Source of the DNA: Orientallactaga sibirica
Lineage: Eukaryota > Chordata > Mammalia > Rodentia > Dipodidae
Direction of reading: 5' to 3'
Assembly (NCBI GenBank): GCA_036365145.1
Contig: JAEOAD010000029.1
Span: forward strand, 18,544,001-18,608,000
DNA length: 64,000 nt
In this document: positions 11,967 through 22,651 of the stretch, piece by piece
How positions within the stretch are numbered: position 1 is the stretch's first letter
How the letters are laid out: each line of letters begins with the position of its first letter
Program-made: the position numbers and the translations under genes
The notes under the pieces: generated by a model
Databases searched by the model: none
The model's input: the letters and a program-made list of their open reading frames with translations, nothing else
Told to the model about the DNA's origin: nothing

Positions 11967-12388
11967 TTTAAAAGACTTTTTAATTAATTAATTTATTTAT
12001 TTATTTATTTATTTATTAGAGACAGAAAGAGGGAAAGAGAGAAAGGGAGAGGGAGAATGGGCACACCAGGGACTCTAGCCACTGCAAACAAAGTCCAGAC
12101 ATATGTGCCCCCTTGTGCACCTGGCTTACGTGGAACCTGGAGCATCAAACCAGGATCCTTAGGCTTTGTAGGCCAATGCCTTAACTGCTAAGCCATCTCT
12201 CCAGCCCTATATTTATTTATTTATTTATTTATTTTTGTTTTTTCAAGGTAGTATCTCACTCTGGTCCAGGTTGACCTGGAATTAACTATGTAGTCTTAAC
12301 TATGTAGGGTAGCTTTGAACACATGGCAATACTCCTACCTCTGCCTCCCCAGTGCTGGTATTAAAGGCATGCACCACCATGCCCGGAT
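11967..12388 (-). repeat. B1 SINE split by a DIP
   Basis: The repeat agaaatctttt at 11956-11966 and 12389-12399 encloses both SINEs, so it is the B1's TSD. The B1 body (about 12210-12388) was in place first and the DIP at 11982-12208 entered its A-tail. A short internal duplication, ttaactatgta repeated near 12280-12305, is seen in the B1 body. Confidence 0.85.
11982..12208 (-). repeat. DIP SINE nested in a B1 tail
   Basis: Full-length short-form copy with a (TTTA)n tail at 11990-12017 and a well-kept head (gccatctctccagccct). Its position inside the B1 tail orders the two insertions: B1 older, DIP younger. Confidence 0.9.
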
Positions 12389-12399
12389 AGAAATCTTTT

Positions 12400-13184
12400 A
12401 CATTTATATTTGGATGGATCCATTTTTGCAGTTGCATGTAGGTGAACTTAAGAGTCATGAACATGAATACAGATAGGGGAGAGAAGGAACCATGATGTAA
12501 GCAAAAAGTAGTAATTGGCTAATTAAGGAAATTTCACTGGTAATGGGAGTACATAGGGAGAAGTGGCAAGCAAATTTTTCCAGACAGATTTCACAACATA
12601 CACATTGGAACTCAGAATTCCTTCAAGAACATTGCCAAGACTTGGTAAGAGCAAACATGTGACCTAAAAATTACTCTAGAAGCATTTCTTAAGATTTTTA
12701 CCTCAAAAGGCTCTATTGTACTACTGCAACCTATTTTATGTGTTCCTATATTCATGGGGAGTGGGATTTAAGGTACTGTGGCAGAACTGGTCATAAATGC
12801 AATCTAATCTCCTATGCATGAAAATAACTTAATTAAGCTTATGGTAAAAAAAAAAAAAAAAACTCATTTGTTTTCTACTTATAATTTTGAAACTCTGACT
12901 AATGCCAAATAAAATGTAGTGCTTAAGAAAATGCTGCTAACATTCAAAATAAAAACAGCAAAAAATATTTTGTTTGAATGGAAAAGGTTAGTGATAAAAA
13001 TGGATTCCCTTGGTGGTCAAAGCAAGCTCAGCTTACCTGCTCTGTGTCATATATGTTTGATAGCTGAACAAGCTTCAGAGAACAGATTTTTACAAACTAG
13101 TAAACTAACACTGCATTTTGTCTCTGGATGAATTTACTTTCCTACAAAGTTGATTTTATTATTTACAAATGGTATGTTGAAGTT
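12400..13184. other. Unique stretch, nothing recognised
   Basis: Contains a 17-base A run at 12846-12862 and small unsupported ORFs. No repeat family identified. Confidence 0.5.
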
Positions 13185-13560
13185 TTGTCATATTCTTTTG
13201 TGTATGTGCTCATGGTGTATGTGTGTGTGCTGCAAGTTCAAATGCATACATCAAAACTGTGTATGGAAGTGCATGCATCTGAGTGTGTATGTATGTAGAG
13301 GTCAGAGGACAACCTTTGGTTCTAAATTATTTTACATCTTATTATGAAACAGTGTGTCTCGTTGAACCCAGAGCTCAATAATTGAGTTGGAATAACTAGC
13401 TAGCAAGTCTGAAAGATTCTCCCTTCTCCACTAGTCTAATACAAGGTTTATATGTCAGTGGTGCCATGGAAACATTTGGTGTGGGTTCCGCAGTTTGAAA
13501 CTCAGGTCCTTGGTTGTGATTGACAAGCACTTTGGTAGACTCAACCATCTCCCCAGCCCC
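13185..13560 (-). repeat. B4 SINE
   Basis: The low end has the gtgtgtatgtatgtagaggt and agaggacaacc blocks typical of B4 3' ends in antisense. Then follow gaacccagagctcaataatt and the ID-like head ending caaccatctccccagcccc. Diverged and somewhat longer than usual. Confidence 0.75.
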
Positions 13561-13971
13561 CAGAATCTTATCAATTAAAACCTTCCTAAAAGCAGTTGTT
13601 AGGTGCTGATTCTTTTAGATCTCTCTGTCCTATTAAGACTATTGTTTATATAATATGAAATCAAACTTTATTTATTATTTTTTATTTTATATATAATTTA
13701 AATTATTTGGAGCATAGAAGACTTTTAGAAGAGTCAGATGATGGATTATGAATTCTTTAAATAATGATTGGAAAAATTAGTAGGTAGAATTTTTTACTAC
13801 TTGTTTTAAACATTTAGCTAATCTTATAAGCATAATGTAATAATACAACTGAAGTATAATACTAAAAGTGTTGGCCTGTGATTCTGTGGGCCTGGCTGCA
13901 CACAATTTAATACTATGTAAAAATTATAAGACTTAGCCATAGTGTAAAAATAATTCCTCCGCTAATTATAG
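13561..13971. other. No feature recognised
   Basis: Very AT-rich, no ORF or repeat identified. Confidence 0.5.
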
Positions 13972-13986
13972 AAAATGAGAACTCTT

Positions 13987-14170
13987 TTTTTGTTGTTGTT
14001 TTTGTTTTTGTTTTTGTTTTTGGTTTTGGTTTTCCTAGGTAAGGTCTCACTCTAGCTCAGGCTGACCTGGACTTTACTATGTAATCTCAGGGTGGCCTCG
14101 AAATCTCAGTGATCTTCCTACCTCTGCCTCCTGAGTGCTGGGATAAAGGTGTGTGCAACCATGTCCTGGG
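13987..14170 (-). repeat. B1 SINE
   Basis: A 15-bp TSD with one change (aaaatgagaa[c/t]tctt) at 13972-13986 and 14171-14185. The tail has a (GTTTTT)n pattern. The body is about 150 bp. Confidence 0.92.
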
Positions 14171-14228
14171 AAAATGAGAATTCTTAATCCTATTGTTTTC
14201 TTTTTGGTGCAAATAATACTTCTAGGGC

Positions 14229-14257
<29 letters not shown>
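14229..14257. repeat. T29 homopolymer
   Basis: Twenty-nine T residues with no SINE body on its high side that I can recognise. It may be the tail of a badly decayed minus-strand retroposon, or slippage. Confidence 0.7.
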
Positions 14258-14259
<2 letters not shown>

Positions 14260-14464
14260 ATACGTACATATATGTTTTTATTTTCCACAAATAACTGCTT
14301 AAAGTAGGATTGCTAGGACACACATTGACTTTATGATTAACTTAAACAACAAAACCTACCATACTGCTTCCTTAGGTGTTTCTACTCTTTTTGTTATTCG
14401 GAGTAATAAATATGAGGTCAGATTCTTCTGTATAATTGCCAGCATTTCATTTTTTATATATTTT

Positions 14465-14590
14465 TTATATTATAATTACTTATGTATATAGTATGTATAC
14501 AGCCATGATGGTACCATCATTAGCCTTCTCCCTGTCCTCCCTCCTCAGGGATTGTGGGTCTTGCATTGTTGGGATAGCCATAAAATGGAA
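14465..14590 (-). mobile_element. L1 3'-end fragment
   Basis: Antisense match to the L1 3' end at 18.1-18.24 kb: shared words are ccatgatggtaccat, agccttctccctgtcct and gggattgtgg. It is only about 120 bp long, a severely 5'-truncated insertion. Confidence 0.6.
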
Positions 14591-14726
14591 GTAGAAATGA
14601 ATATCACAAGATAAATTGGAATATTCACAAGTTTCTGAAGAATAAGCAACACATAAGGAATTAGAGAAGGAATGCAAAGGTAAAATGGAAAAAAAAATAA
14701 ATTATTTTTAAGTAAATCTTGGTATG

Positions 14727-14828
14727 GACACATCATGTGATGGTACCATCATTTCTCTCCTCTCTGCCCCACTGCACTGAAGACCCTTCTCAATAGATTT
14801 CTGGAGTTTACCGTAGGGCTGTGGGTTA
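14727..14828 (-). mobile_element. L1 3'-end fragment
   Basis: A second partial antisense copy starting with tgatggtaccatcatt, lying 140 bp from the first. It could be a duplicate of, or a split part of, the fragment at 14465-14590. Confidence 0.45.
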
Positions 14829-14870
14829 TGAGTGCTGGAATTAAAGGTGTGAGACACCAAGCTGGGCACA
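14829..14870 (-). repeat. B1 head fragment
   Basis: gagtgctggaattaaaggtg and caccaagctgggca are the antisense B1 head. The rest of the B1 is missing. Confidence 0.65.
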
Positions 14871-14899
14871 TTATTATTTTTTTTAATCTCTAAGAACTT

Positions 14900-15320
14900 G
14901 AAAAGGTAAACCTATAGTTAGCAAACAGATTGAATAATCAACACTCAATAAGAAATGATACATGGAATAAAAGACAAAGATCAATAAAAGTGATGATTTT
15001 TTGAAAACAGAACTTAGAAAGTGATAAAAATATAGTATAATAAGCAAGAAAAATGGATATTCAAATAAAAGTCTGACTAAAGGAAGAGATACTACACCAT
15101 TAGGTAGAAAAGATTATGAAATCATATCTGAAATCATATGTTAAATAAGTAGATGATCAAAAAATGTATGAGAAAGGATGTTTCCACTAATGGAATCTTA
15201 TAAATTAGCCAGAATGTACCACACAGAAAAGGAAAATCTGTACTGAATTATAACTATTAAGGGGATTGAATAATCAAAAATCTCTGTGAATTTCAAGGGG
15301 ACAAATATTTTATTCTGCTA
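14900..15320 (+). pseudogene. L1 ORF2 fragment, decayed
   Basis: One frame of 15150-15300 reads YKLARMYHTEKENLY, stop, IITIKGIE, which follows the L1 ORF2 pattern just before the reverse-transcriptase core (YKLPRLNQEEIEN... then ITxxEIE). The upstream part reads GRKDYEIISEI. Stops and frameshifts abound. Old 5'- and 3'-truncated L1, no longer coding. Confidence 0.65.
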
Positions 15321-15399
15321 TAGATACTAATGATAGGAAACATGTTAAATTTATAAGAATGCATTAATATTTTGACCTAACTTTAAAATTTTTGAGAAG

Positions 15400-15564
15400 A
15401 GCTAGGTGTGGTAATGCACACTTTTAATCCCAGCACTCAGGGGGCAGAGATAGGAGGACCACAGTGAATTTGAAGCCAGCCTGGGCTACAGAGTGAGTTC
15501 CGGGTCAGACTGGGTTAGAGACCCTACCTTTAAAAACCATACCAAAAAAAAAAAAAAAAAAAAA
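15400..15564 (+). repeat. B1 SINE
   Basis: Head gctaggtgtggtaatgcaca to a 21-base A tail (15544-15564). It faces the antisense B1 at 15701-15865 across about 135 bp, forming an inverted pair. Confidence 0.9.
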
Positions 15565-15682
15565 GATATTTCAAGAAGCATCTCTAGTCTCAACTCTATA
15601 ACTTATCATTTTTTATTATTGACAAAATAGATTATTTTTCATGATTGTCTTAAAATAAGCTTAACAATAACTTAGGCATAGC

Positions 15683-15877
15683 TATTATTATTATTATTGT
15701 TTTTTTTGTTTGTTTGTTTTTCTTTTTTTTGAGGTAGGGTTTCACTCTAGACCTCAATGACCTGTAATTCATATGTACTCTCAGGATGGCCTCAAACTCA
15801 CAGTGATCCTCCTACCTCTGCCTGCAGAGAGCTGGGTTTAAAGGTGCGCACCATCACTCCCAGCTTTATTATTATTA

Positions 15878-15909
<32 letters not shown>
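15683..15909 (-). repeat. B1 SINE flanked by (ATT)n
   Basis: The B1 body occupies about 15701-15865. (ATT)n lies on both sides, at 15683-15700 and 15866-15909, as if the B1 had inserted into an ATT microsatellite which became part of its target-site duplication and later expanded on the high side. Confidence 0.85.
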
Positions 15910-15910
<1 letters not shown>

Positions 15911-16043
15911 ACACAAGTTCATGTCATCACTACATTGTGATATTTCTTGTCACATTCTTTTCCCACAGACTGGAACACAAACCATAAAAATCTCTGAATC
16001 CCTGTCTAGTGGATAATATATGAGAGTTTGTCTTTCCAGGTAT

Positions 16044-16374
16044 TGCAGTCAGATTCACATTGCTGGCAGAAAACACCCGACCAAGAGTAGTTTATGGGGG
16101 AAAAAAAAAAAGAAGAAAATGGTATATTTTTTGGATTACAGATTCAAGGGTATGGCATGATGGCAGGGGAAAATGATGACACATGAGCAGAGGGTGGATA
16201 TCACTTCCTGGCCAACATCAGATGGACAATAGCAACAGCAGGGTTTGCAAAATACTGTCAACAGAAAACTACTTATAACAACCATAAGCCTGCAGGAAGC
16301 AAATAGCCATCAGCTGAGAACCTAGCACTCAGAACACCTAAGTTTATGTGGGATACTTGAATCAAACCACCACA
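16044..16374 (-). repeat. 3' LTR of the MaLR provirus
   Basis: On the minus strand it starts TGTGGTGGTTTGATTC and ends GAATCTGACTGCA, 331 bp. It resembles the solo LTR at 20374-20694 (shared tgctggcagaaa, tggccaacatcag and aacacctaa blocks), so both are one subfamily distinct from 11206 and 60990. Confidence 0.85.
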
Positions 16375-16463
16375 TTCTGCCCCTGGCTTCTGTAAACTGA
16401 TAACCATACATAATGTGAATTGCAATGCATCCATCCAACTTTAAAAGTCTCCATAGCTTTTAA

Positions 16464-16690
16464 ACATTTTTTAAAAATTATTCATTTATTTATTTGCAAG
16501 CAGAGAGAGAGAGAGATAGAAGAGAGGAAGACAGAGAATGGGCATGCCAGGGCCTTTAGCTACTGCAAACAAACTCCAGATGCATGTGCCCCTTGTGCAT
16601 CTGGCTTACGTGGGTCCTGGAGAATAGAACTGGGATCCTTTGGCTTCGCAGGCAAATGCCTTAACCACTATGCCTTTTCTCCAGCTCCAG
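16464..16690 (-). repeat. DIP SINE nested in the MaLR provirus
   Basis: A perfect TSD of 16 to 18 bp built on tctccatagcttttaa (16448-16463 and 16691-16706) brackets it, and MaLR internal sequence resumes on either side. The SINE is therefore younger than the provirus. Full-length short form. Confidence 0.95.
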
Positions 16691-17790
16691 TCTCCATAGC
16701 TTTTAATCAATCCCAGTGATATTCAAATATTACCATAGTCCAAGATCTTTTAACTAAGCCATAATATCAAAAAACAAAAATAAAAAAAAAAAAGAAGCAT
16801 AATGTCACACAATAAACATTCACATGGCAAAAGATGGCTTTGGGCATAGCAAAGAAATATTCAACTAATTCAAGATTTAAAACAAACAGGGAAAACATCA
16901 AACTCTATAAATTGAAGTACAATAAGTAACCAGTGTCAAGTCTCCATGTCCAATAATTCTAACCAGTGACAAGTCTGGAATTCCAATTCTGCCCCTTCTG
17001 CTAGGCTACTCACAGTCCCAAAAAACTTCATCTTGTACCTACAGTTCTCCATGGCAGCCATCTCATAGTCCTGGCATCTCCACTGGGTCTCCAGTTCATC
17101 CCACAGTTCATCCTGATGGCTCCATCGTGTATCCACACAGGTGACCCAAAAACCCTGCGTCACACAACCCATGGGCATTTCCAAAATACAAAACTGATTG
17201 CAAATTCAATGACCTTCTGTATCCTGCATTTGTTATACTCCATAATACCAGTTGGGCTGCCAATTGGTTTATCTATTGGGAAATAAAGCAGACTTTGAAG
17301 AATAGGACACTCCTTCTGCATTCAGACCCTTCAAACATGACTGCATTCTTCCTGATGTCTCGATACAGATCAGATGGCCCAGTCTCAATGCTTGTAGTCT
17401 CTCATACACTTACAGCTGCATGGACAGAAGTTTTGGCCCAAAGATTTCATTTCTGTGCCATATTCCTCTGTTCACACCAGTTCATTGCTGTGCAATGCTA
17501 CCCTGCACAAGTTCACAGGACACTGGCATACCTGCAAGCCTTTCACACAAACTGCTTCTAGCCCAATCAAGGCAAAGCTCTTTCTCCACCCTCAAAAGCC
17601 AAATCTCACAGCCCATACTTCTTGGTGCATTCATATCTTTCAACTCTGACCAGAAAAGTCTATCAAACTGTACTTATAGCATTGCAAGACATCTCTTAGA
17701 CCAAGATTTCAAATTCATCTACATTCCTCCTGCAAAGTGGTTGGTTCCAAGGGGCCTAAGCAAGAATCATGTTTCTAGCAGTAATGATCC

Positions 17791-17981
17791 CATCAGATGG
17801 ACAACAGCAACAGCAAAGTGTGCTCAACACTGGCAACAGGAAGCTGACTCTAATTCCTTAAGCTCACCCCCCCCCAACAATACACGCCTCCATGAGGCGT
17901 TAATTTCCAAATCAACATCAGCTAGGAAGCTAGCATTCATAATTCCTAAGTTTATGGGGTCACCTGAATCAAACCACTACA
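17791..17981 (-). repeat. 5' LTR of the MaLR provirus, partial
   Basis: Matches the first 190 or so bases of the 3' LTR (U3 side, tgtagtggtttgattcaggt onward) and then departs just after the shared gtccatctgatg word. The part with polyadenylation signal and U5 seen in the 3' LTR was not found, so this LTR seems to have lost its downstream portion. Confidence 0.7.
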
Positions 17982-18039
17982 GCAGGTTTGTTTTTTCTGA
18001 AGGGTTTCATAGTTCAAAACAGAGAATCCCCACAATCAT

Positions 18040-18272
18040 CTAAAAGAGTCACTCTGGTGATAGATATACCCCTAATAATAACAGGGAACCTATAGACAGA
18101 TGCCTGAGTGCCATTGCCTCACCCCCATAACTGATGGCTATCCCCACAATGCTTCCACAATCCCCGAGGGGAGAGGACAGGGAGAAGGCTACCAATGGTA
18201 CCATCATGGCTATATACATATTATATAGATACCCAATAAAAATAAATTTAAAAATTAAAAAAAAAACAAAGA
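18040..18272 (+). mobile_element. L1 3' end
   Basis: Blocks cccccataactgatggctat and ccatgatggtaccat-like words match the other L1 3' ends here, followed by acccaataaaaataaattta and an A-rich tail. About 230 bp remain. It abuts the MaLR provirus, but whether the two are related by insertion is not clear. Confidence 0.7.
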
Positions 18273-18552
18273 TGTCTGAGTAAAATGATACTTGTTATAT
18301 CAATAATTTCCCAGTTGTTTCAATATTAAATGCATAAAAAGTAAACTTCATGTCAATTTAATCCTTGAGGTTTATAAGGAGAACTTGTGGTTTCCGTGTT
18401 AAATCTCCAAAACTCTTGGATTTTACCCACATTGTTCATTGAACCAAAACAATACATTCCAGATAAATTTCATAACTTCAAGATCCCTCTGTAAACTTCA
18501 CTAGTTCAGGGTAGATGACTATGTGCATGCAAGCACATGTGTGGTTCGGGGG

Positions 18553-18590
<38 letters not shown>

Positions 18591-18889
18591 CCCATTAAGT
18601 ATGTTAGACTTTTCTGTTAGGGTGGTTTTGTGAAAACTACTTATATATGTATTATATCATGAACAACCACAGTCAATAAATATATTAATATATTAATATA
18701 TTAAATATATTAAATATATTAAAGTATATGGTTATGCCCTTGAGAAAATTCCATTTATTAAAACTGAGAGTGGAACAGATTTGGCCACAGGACAGTTAAC
18801 TGAAACATAAATGGAGGTTTTAAAGGCTTTGCATAACCCAGTTCTGGAGCTGGAATTCACCAGTGTCCATGGTTTTAGGGTTAAGTTCT
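18273..18889. other. Unique stretch with (GT)n and AT-rich tract
   Basis: A (GT)n run at about 18557-18587 and an (ATATTA)-type tract at 18676-18722. No gene seen. Confidence 0.7.
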
Positions 18890-19636
18890 CTACCATCTAG
18901 GCCATGAAGCCTGTTCATCTGGAGAGAATTTATACCTGGTACTGAGAACCAAGTCAGAATCTATGGAAAGGAAAACCATAAGACTCCAGAGAGATGCTCC
19001 CCACTGGCCTTTGGCTATAATTATCCAAAAGTCTCTTAAATGACTAGGCTTATCTCCTATAAACCATTCTATACTCATTCTTGGTTACATATTGTACTTT
19101 GTTTTACACGGAACAGTGAAAACCAGTGAGAACCAAAATACATCAATTTAACTAGAAAAGATAGCCGACTGCCTAGCACAAGATGACTAACCTCTATACA
19201 TCTGCTCGGGTCCACAAGATATTACTAAGTAGGTGAATATCTAAACATGACTGCTACTCTCACTGCTAGCTTGACAACCAGCTCCACAGAGATGGTGATA
19301 GACACTGAGGACACTCAAAACACCTGAAAGTAGAAACTCAGATACTGTGAAGAGCTTACCACACACACCCACCAAAGCTCAGGGGACATTGGTGGAAGAA
19401 GGGGTGGGAAAAAAAGTAAGATCCACAGGGTTGGACAGAGTATCCTGTGGCATTGCACCCCCTGCTGAAACTGATGGACTCATGATTCCACAGGGAATAC
19501 CAATAACCTACTGAGGAGGGCCTTCAGTGGGTTAGGAGTAGAGGAGAGAAGATCAAAGTGTACAACATGGTGGGAATATTACCAGTACCCAAGAGGGTTT
19601 TACAACAAATTTCAGAATTAAAAAAAAAAAAAAAAT
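18890..19636 (+). mobile_element. L1 3' UTR fragment
   Basis: Opens with the ggtactgagaaccaagtcag block that is also recognisable at 28.93 and 31.06 kb, continues through gacactgaggacactc and ends in a 17-base A run at about 19620-19636. Fourth or fifth copy of the same L1 3' UTR in the window, on the same strand as most. Confidence 0.75.
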
Positions 19637-19782
19637 GGTAGGTCAACTTGTTGGAGGGAAGAATGGGCTAGAAGATGAAATGGTAGGGGTAGGGATAAAA
19701 AGAGGGAAAAAGACAACTATGATCAAAATATATTCTATACATCATTAACATTTTCCATATATAATGTATATCTATCTCTATC

Positions 19783-19827
<45 letters not shown>

Positions 19828-20124
19828 ATACACATATACTTGCACACACACATATATATGAAAGATTAGTTGAAAAGAAGGTATTCAGTAGAGGCATGCA
19901 GAAGGAGCAAAAGGAAAGTGGTGGGGGGCTATGATAATAGTATTTGGCTCATATGGGCATATTGTCAACAAAAAATTTAAAAATAATAAGATAAAATGGT
20001 CATAAGTTCTCATCTTTTAAAAGTATACCACATTTTGGTCACAATATGAATTTGTGTGTATGTTTATTGTGCTAGTATAAGCATGCTTATGGAAAACTTG
20101 GGTGGTGGAATAATGTGGAACACA
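19637..20124. other. Unique stretch with (TATC)n
   Basis: A (TATC)n microsatellite of about 14 units lies at 19769-19828 with (TA)n/(CA)n edges to 19858. The rest is unassigned A-rich sequence. Confidence 0.8.
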
Positions 20125-20346
20125 TTTTTTTTTTTTTTTGAAACAGGGTCTCTAGCTGGCCTGGACTGAAGCTCACCAATCAAGCTACACTGGCTGTCCA
20201 GTGAGCCCAAGGGATCCCCCTCTCTCCACTTCCACAGTGCATGTACCATAATGCCGACGCTTTTAAATATGCATTCTGGGACTTGAACTTAGGTCGTCAT
20301 GCTTGCAAAATATTTTTATTACTGACTGAAACATCTCCCTAGCTCC
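20125..20346 (-). repeat. B4 SINE
   Basis: T15 tail, gaaacagggtctctagctgg, ggatccccctctctcc, then the ID-like head with gaacttaggtcgtcatgctt and the ctccctagctcc end. Diverged. Confidence 0.75.
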
Positions 20347-20373
20347 ACAATACTGCTTTTAAAATAAACATGG

Positions 20374-20694
20374 TGTTATAGTCAGTTTTTTAGTGCTGGC
20401 AGAAATGACCCGACAAAGAAGAGGTTTATTTTGGCTTACAGATTCAAGGAGAAGCTCAATGATGGCAGAGGAAAACTATGGCAAAGGATGAACATTACCT
20501 TCTGGCCAACATCAGGTGGTCAGCAGGAACAGGAGAGTGTGCCAAACACTGGCAAGGGGAAACTGGCTATAATACCCATAAGCCAACCCTGACAACACTG
20601 ACTCCAGGAGGAGTTAGTTCCTAAATCTCCATCAGCTGGGAACCTAGAATTCAGAACACCTAAATTTATGGGGACACCTGCATCAAACCACCAC
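20374..20694 (-). mobile_element. Solo LTR, MaLR type
   Basis: On the minus strand TGTGGTGGTTTGATGCAGG... to ...GACTATAACA, 321 bp. A 5-bp TSD with one change, [c/t]atgg, is at 20369-20373 and 20695-20699. An AATAAA (antisense tttatt near 20430) sits where R would end. Same subfamily as the 16-18 kb provirus. Confidence 0.85.
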
Positions 20695-20899
20695 ATATGG
20701 TTAACAAGATTTCAATTTAAATGTAAGGAACAAGAATTTTTTCCCAGCAAAAGACTGAAATGAAGAAAAAAACATTGGAAGACAAAACACTCACAATAAT
20801 ATATTAGCAGGGGGATAAGGTTTTATATGATATGTAATATCAAAGACATTGGAACTTTTCTGAGAAAAGAAAAAATAATGTATATAAAATCCATTCTTT

Positions 20900-20977
20900 T
20901 AGAAATATTTTATTTATTTACTTGCAAGCAGACAAATGTATGTCAGATAGATAGATGGATGGATGGATGGATGGATG

Positions 20978-21031
<54 letters not shown>

Positions 21032-21190
21032 ATGAGAATGTGTACACCAGGGCCTCTAGCCAATGCAAATGAACTGGCTGTATGTGTCACTTTGTGCATC
21101 TGGCTTTATGGGGGTGCTGGAGAATCAATTCTGGGTTGTTATGCTTTGCAGGAAAGTGTCCTAACTGATGAGCCATCTCGTAAGCCCCAG
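20900..21190 (-). repeat. DIP SINE with (GATG)n(GATA)n tail
   Basis: TSD aatccattcttt at 20888-20899 and 21191-21202. The purine tail has been replaced by a compound tetranucleotide array, GATG then GATA, at about 20947-21030. The head is intact enough to recognise but mutated. Confidence 0.9.
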
Positions 21191-21202
21191 AATCCATTCT
21201 TT

Positions 21203-22060
21203 AAAATTGGATTACATAACATTAGCTGTGTACATAAGAGAAGTAACAAGAATCAGCCATCCCTTCAGTTGTACAGAGGGAAGTATAAGATATGAAGACA
21301 GAGCACATTCTTATTGGGAAAAATACCAATGTCCTATGTGGAGAAACAGCATGCAAAATGGAGACTAAGGAAACTTACTGAAATATGCACTACAGCCATG
21401 CCTTATCTTGATAGGCTGCAGAGAATAAGTACATAGAAAATGGCTGGGATGAACAAACCCAGAGAAAGTGTGTTGCATCAGGCATTATTAAAAATGCCAG
21501 GGTATGTAATAAAAATGAATAAAAATGAAAGGCATTTATTTTTCTCTATCGCTATTTCACAATCTTTCAAGATGAGTCATCCTATTATTACTCACATGGG
21601 ATGGATCACTTCCACAATCCCTTTCTTCATAATTAATAGCTCACTTCATATTAGTAGAAGAATAGTGAGTCAGAAAAGTAGATAATGGGAATGATCTGAT
21701 TCCATAATGACTTTACCAAAGTGAGAAGGAGGAACACCATACTGAGGTCTCCCACCAGGACTGTGAGCAGCTGTTTACCATACTAATGTCTCCCAGTAGG
21801 ATTGTCAGCAGGTCTCCCTCACCTTCTCTACTAGAGAAGGAAGAATTAATAAGTTAAAATGTGTTCAAAGAGAGACTACAATTTGTTTCATATTGGAAAA
21901 AAAAAAAAAACACTATGGTGTAATGTTAATATTAGAGATAGATATTTTACATATATTTCTTAGACAAAACAATGTTGCAAGGATTTTACCTAATATATAT
22001 CAGCATAGATACAATGAAATGTGACCAGAGGAATTACAAGTGAGTTTTTTTTTTCCCTTT
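21203..22060. other. Unique stretch containing a 41-bp duplication
   Basis: Apart from the duplication at 21736-21817 and an A run near 21897-21911 no repeat is seen. Overlapping small ORFs between 21.03 and 21.69 kb are unsupported. Confidence 0.5.
21736..21817. repeat. 41-bp tandem duplication
   Basis: Units start accatactgaggtctccca (21736) and accatactaatgtctccca (21777), exactly 41 bp apart, and run in step through aggactgtgagcag / aggattgtcagcag. Roughly 80 percent identical by eye. Confidence 0.8.
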
Positions 22061-22062
<2 letters not shown>

Positions 22063-22098
<36 letters not shown>

Positions 22099-22372
22099 GT
22101 GTGTATGCCCGTGTATGTACATGTGCAGCCCAGAGTTCTATGTCAGGTGTCTTCCTTGATTGTTGTCCCCTTTAGTTTACTGAGATGCATCTTTCCCTTG
22201 AACCCAGAGCTCAGTGATTCAACTAGTAGATATATGTCTTGGTATAAGAATATCTGGTTTTTGTGTTTTCTGTATGGGGCCTATAGGCCACCAGCACACC
22301 TACCTACATTTAAGAGGTACCTGGGGTCTCTTGTCCTCAAACATGCCTAGACAGTATTTTATGCCCTCAGCC
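22063..22372 (-). repeat. B4 SINE with (TG)n
   Basis: A (TG)n run at 22063-22097 precedes tgtacatgtgcagcccagag, then gaacccagagctcagtgatt, i.e. antisense B4 with its usual TG-rich 3' end. The 109-codon ORF here is the translated TG run plus SINE. Confidence 0.7.
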
Positions 22373-22599
22373 ATTGCCCACACCCTGTGATTTAACATTT
22401 TTTCTTAAGCTTCATAAACGCAAGTAGTATTGTTGTCAGACCTGTGGTTTATTTTCCATCCAAAGGGAAACAACAGCAATGTGGACTTGTACCAGCTCTT
22501 CATTTATTCCTTTCTGTCTCCAAAGCTACAGCACAAACCATTGCAAAGCCTTTGCTAGCTGGATGTGTCATGTTTACCACAAATGGCTTTTATAAAGGG

Positions 22600-22651
22600 G
22601 ATTCTGTGCTTACAAGGCAAGCACTCTACCAACTGAGCTCTCTCATAAGCC
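22600..22651 (-). repeat. ID/B4 head fragment
   Basis: aggcaagcactctaccaact and gagctctctcataagcc are the antisense tRNA-like head shared by ID and B4. No body is recognised next to it. Confidence 0.55.

Larger units (their letters stand above)
16044..17981 (-). mobile_element. MaLR (ERVL-MaLR) provirus, minus strand
   Basis: An LTR-internal-LTR element read on the minus strand: partial 5' LTR at 17791-17981, an internal region with the CATCTGATG and GCAGCC blocks familiar from MaLR internal sequence, and a 3' LTR at 16044-16374. The internal region is only about 1.4 kb (about 1.2 kb without the nested DIP) and shows no pol-like ORF, as is usual for MaLR. A possible TSD caggt occurs at 16037-16041 and 17983-17987 but is 1-2 bases off the ends. 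The 207-codon plus-strand ORF at 17420-18043 is antisense to it and is not taken as a gene. Confidence 0.85.

Noticed and set aside
17420..18043. 207-codon plus-strand ORF, the longest in the window
   Set aside because: It lies antisense across the MaLR provirus and its partial 5' LTR. It has no known domain, and MaLR internal regions lack coding on that strand.
20947..21030. Tetranucleotide array as a CRISPR or satellite array
   Set aside because: No spacers, and the unit is 4 bp. It is a microsatellite in a SINE tail.
22021..22350. 109-codon ORF with a Cys-Val repeat
   Set aside because: The Cys-Val repeat is translated (TG)n and the rest is a B4.
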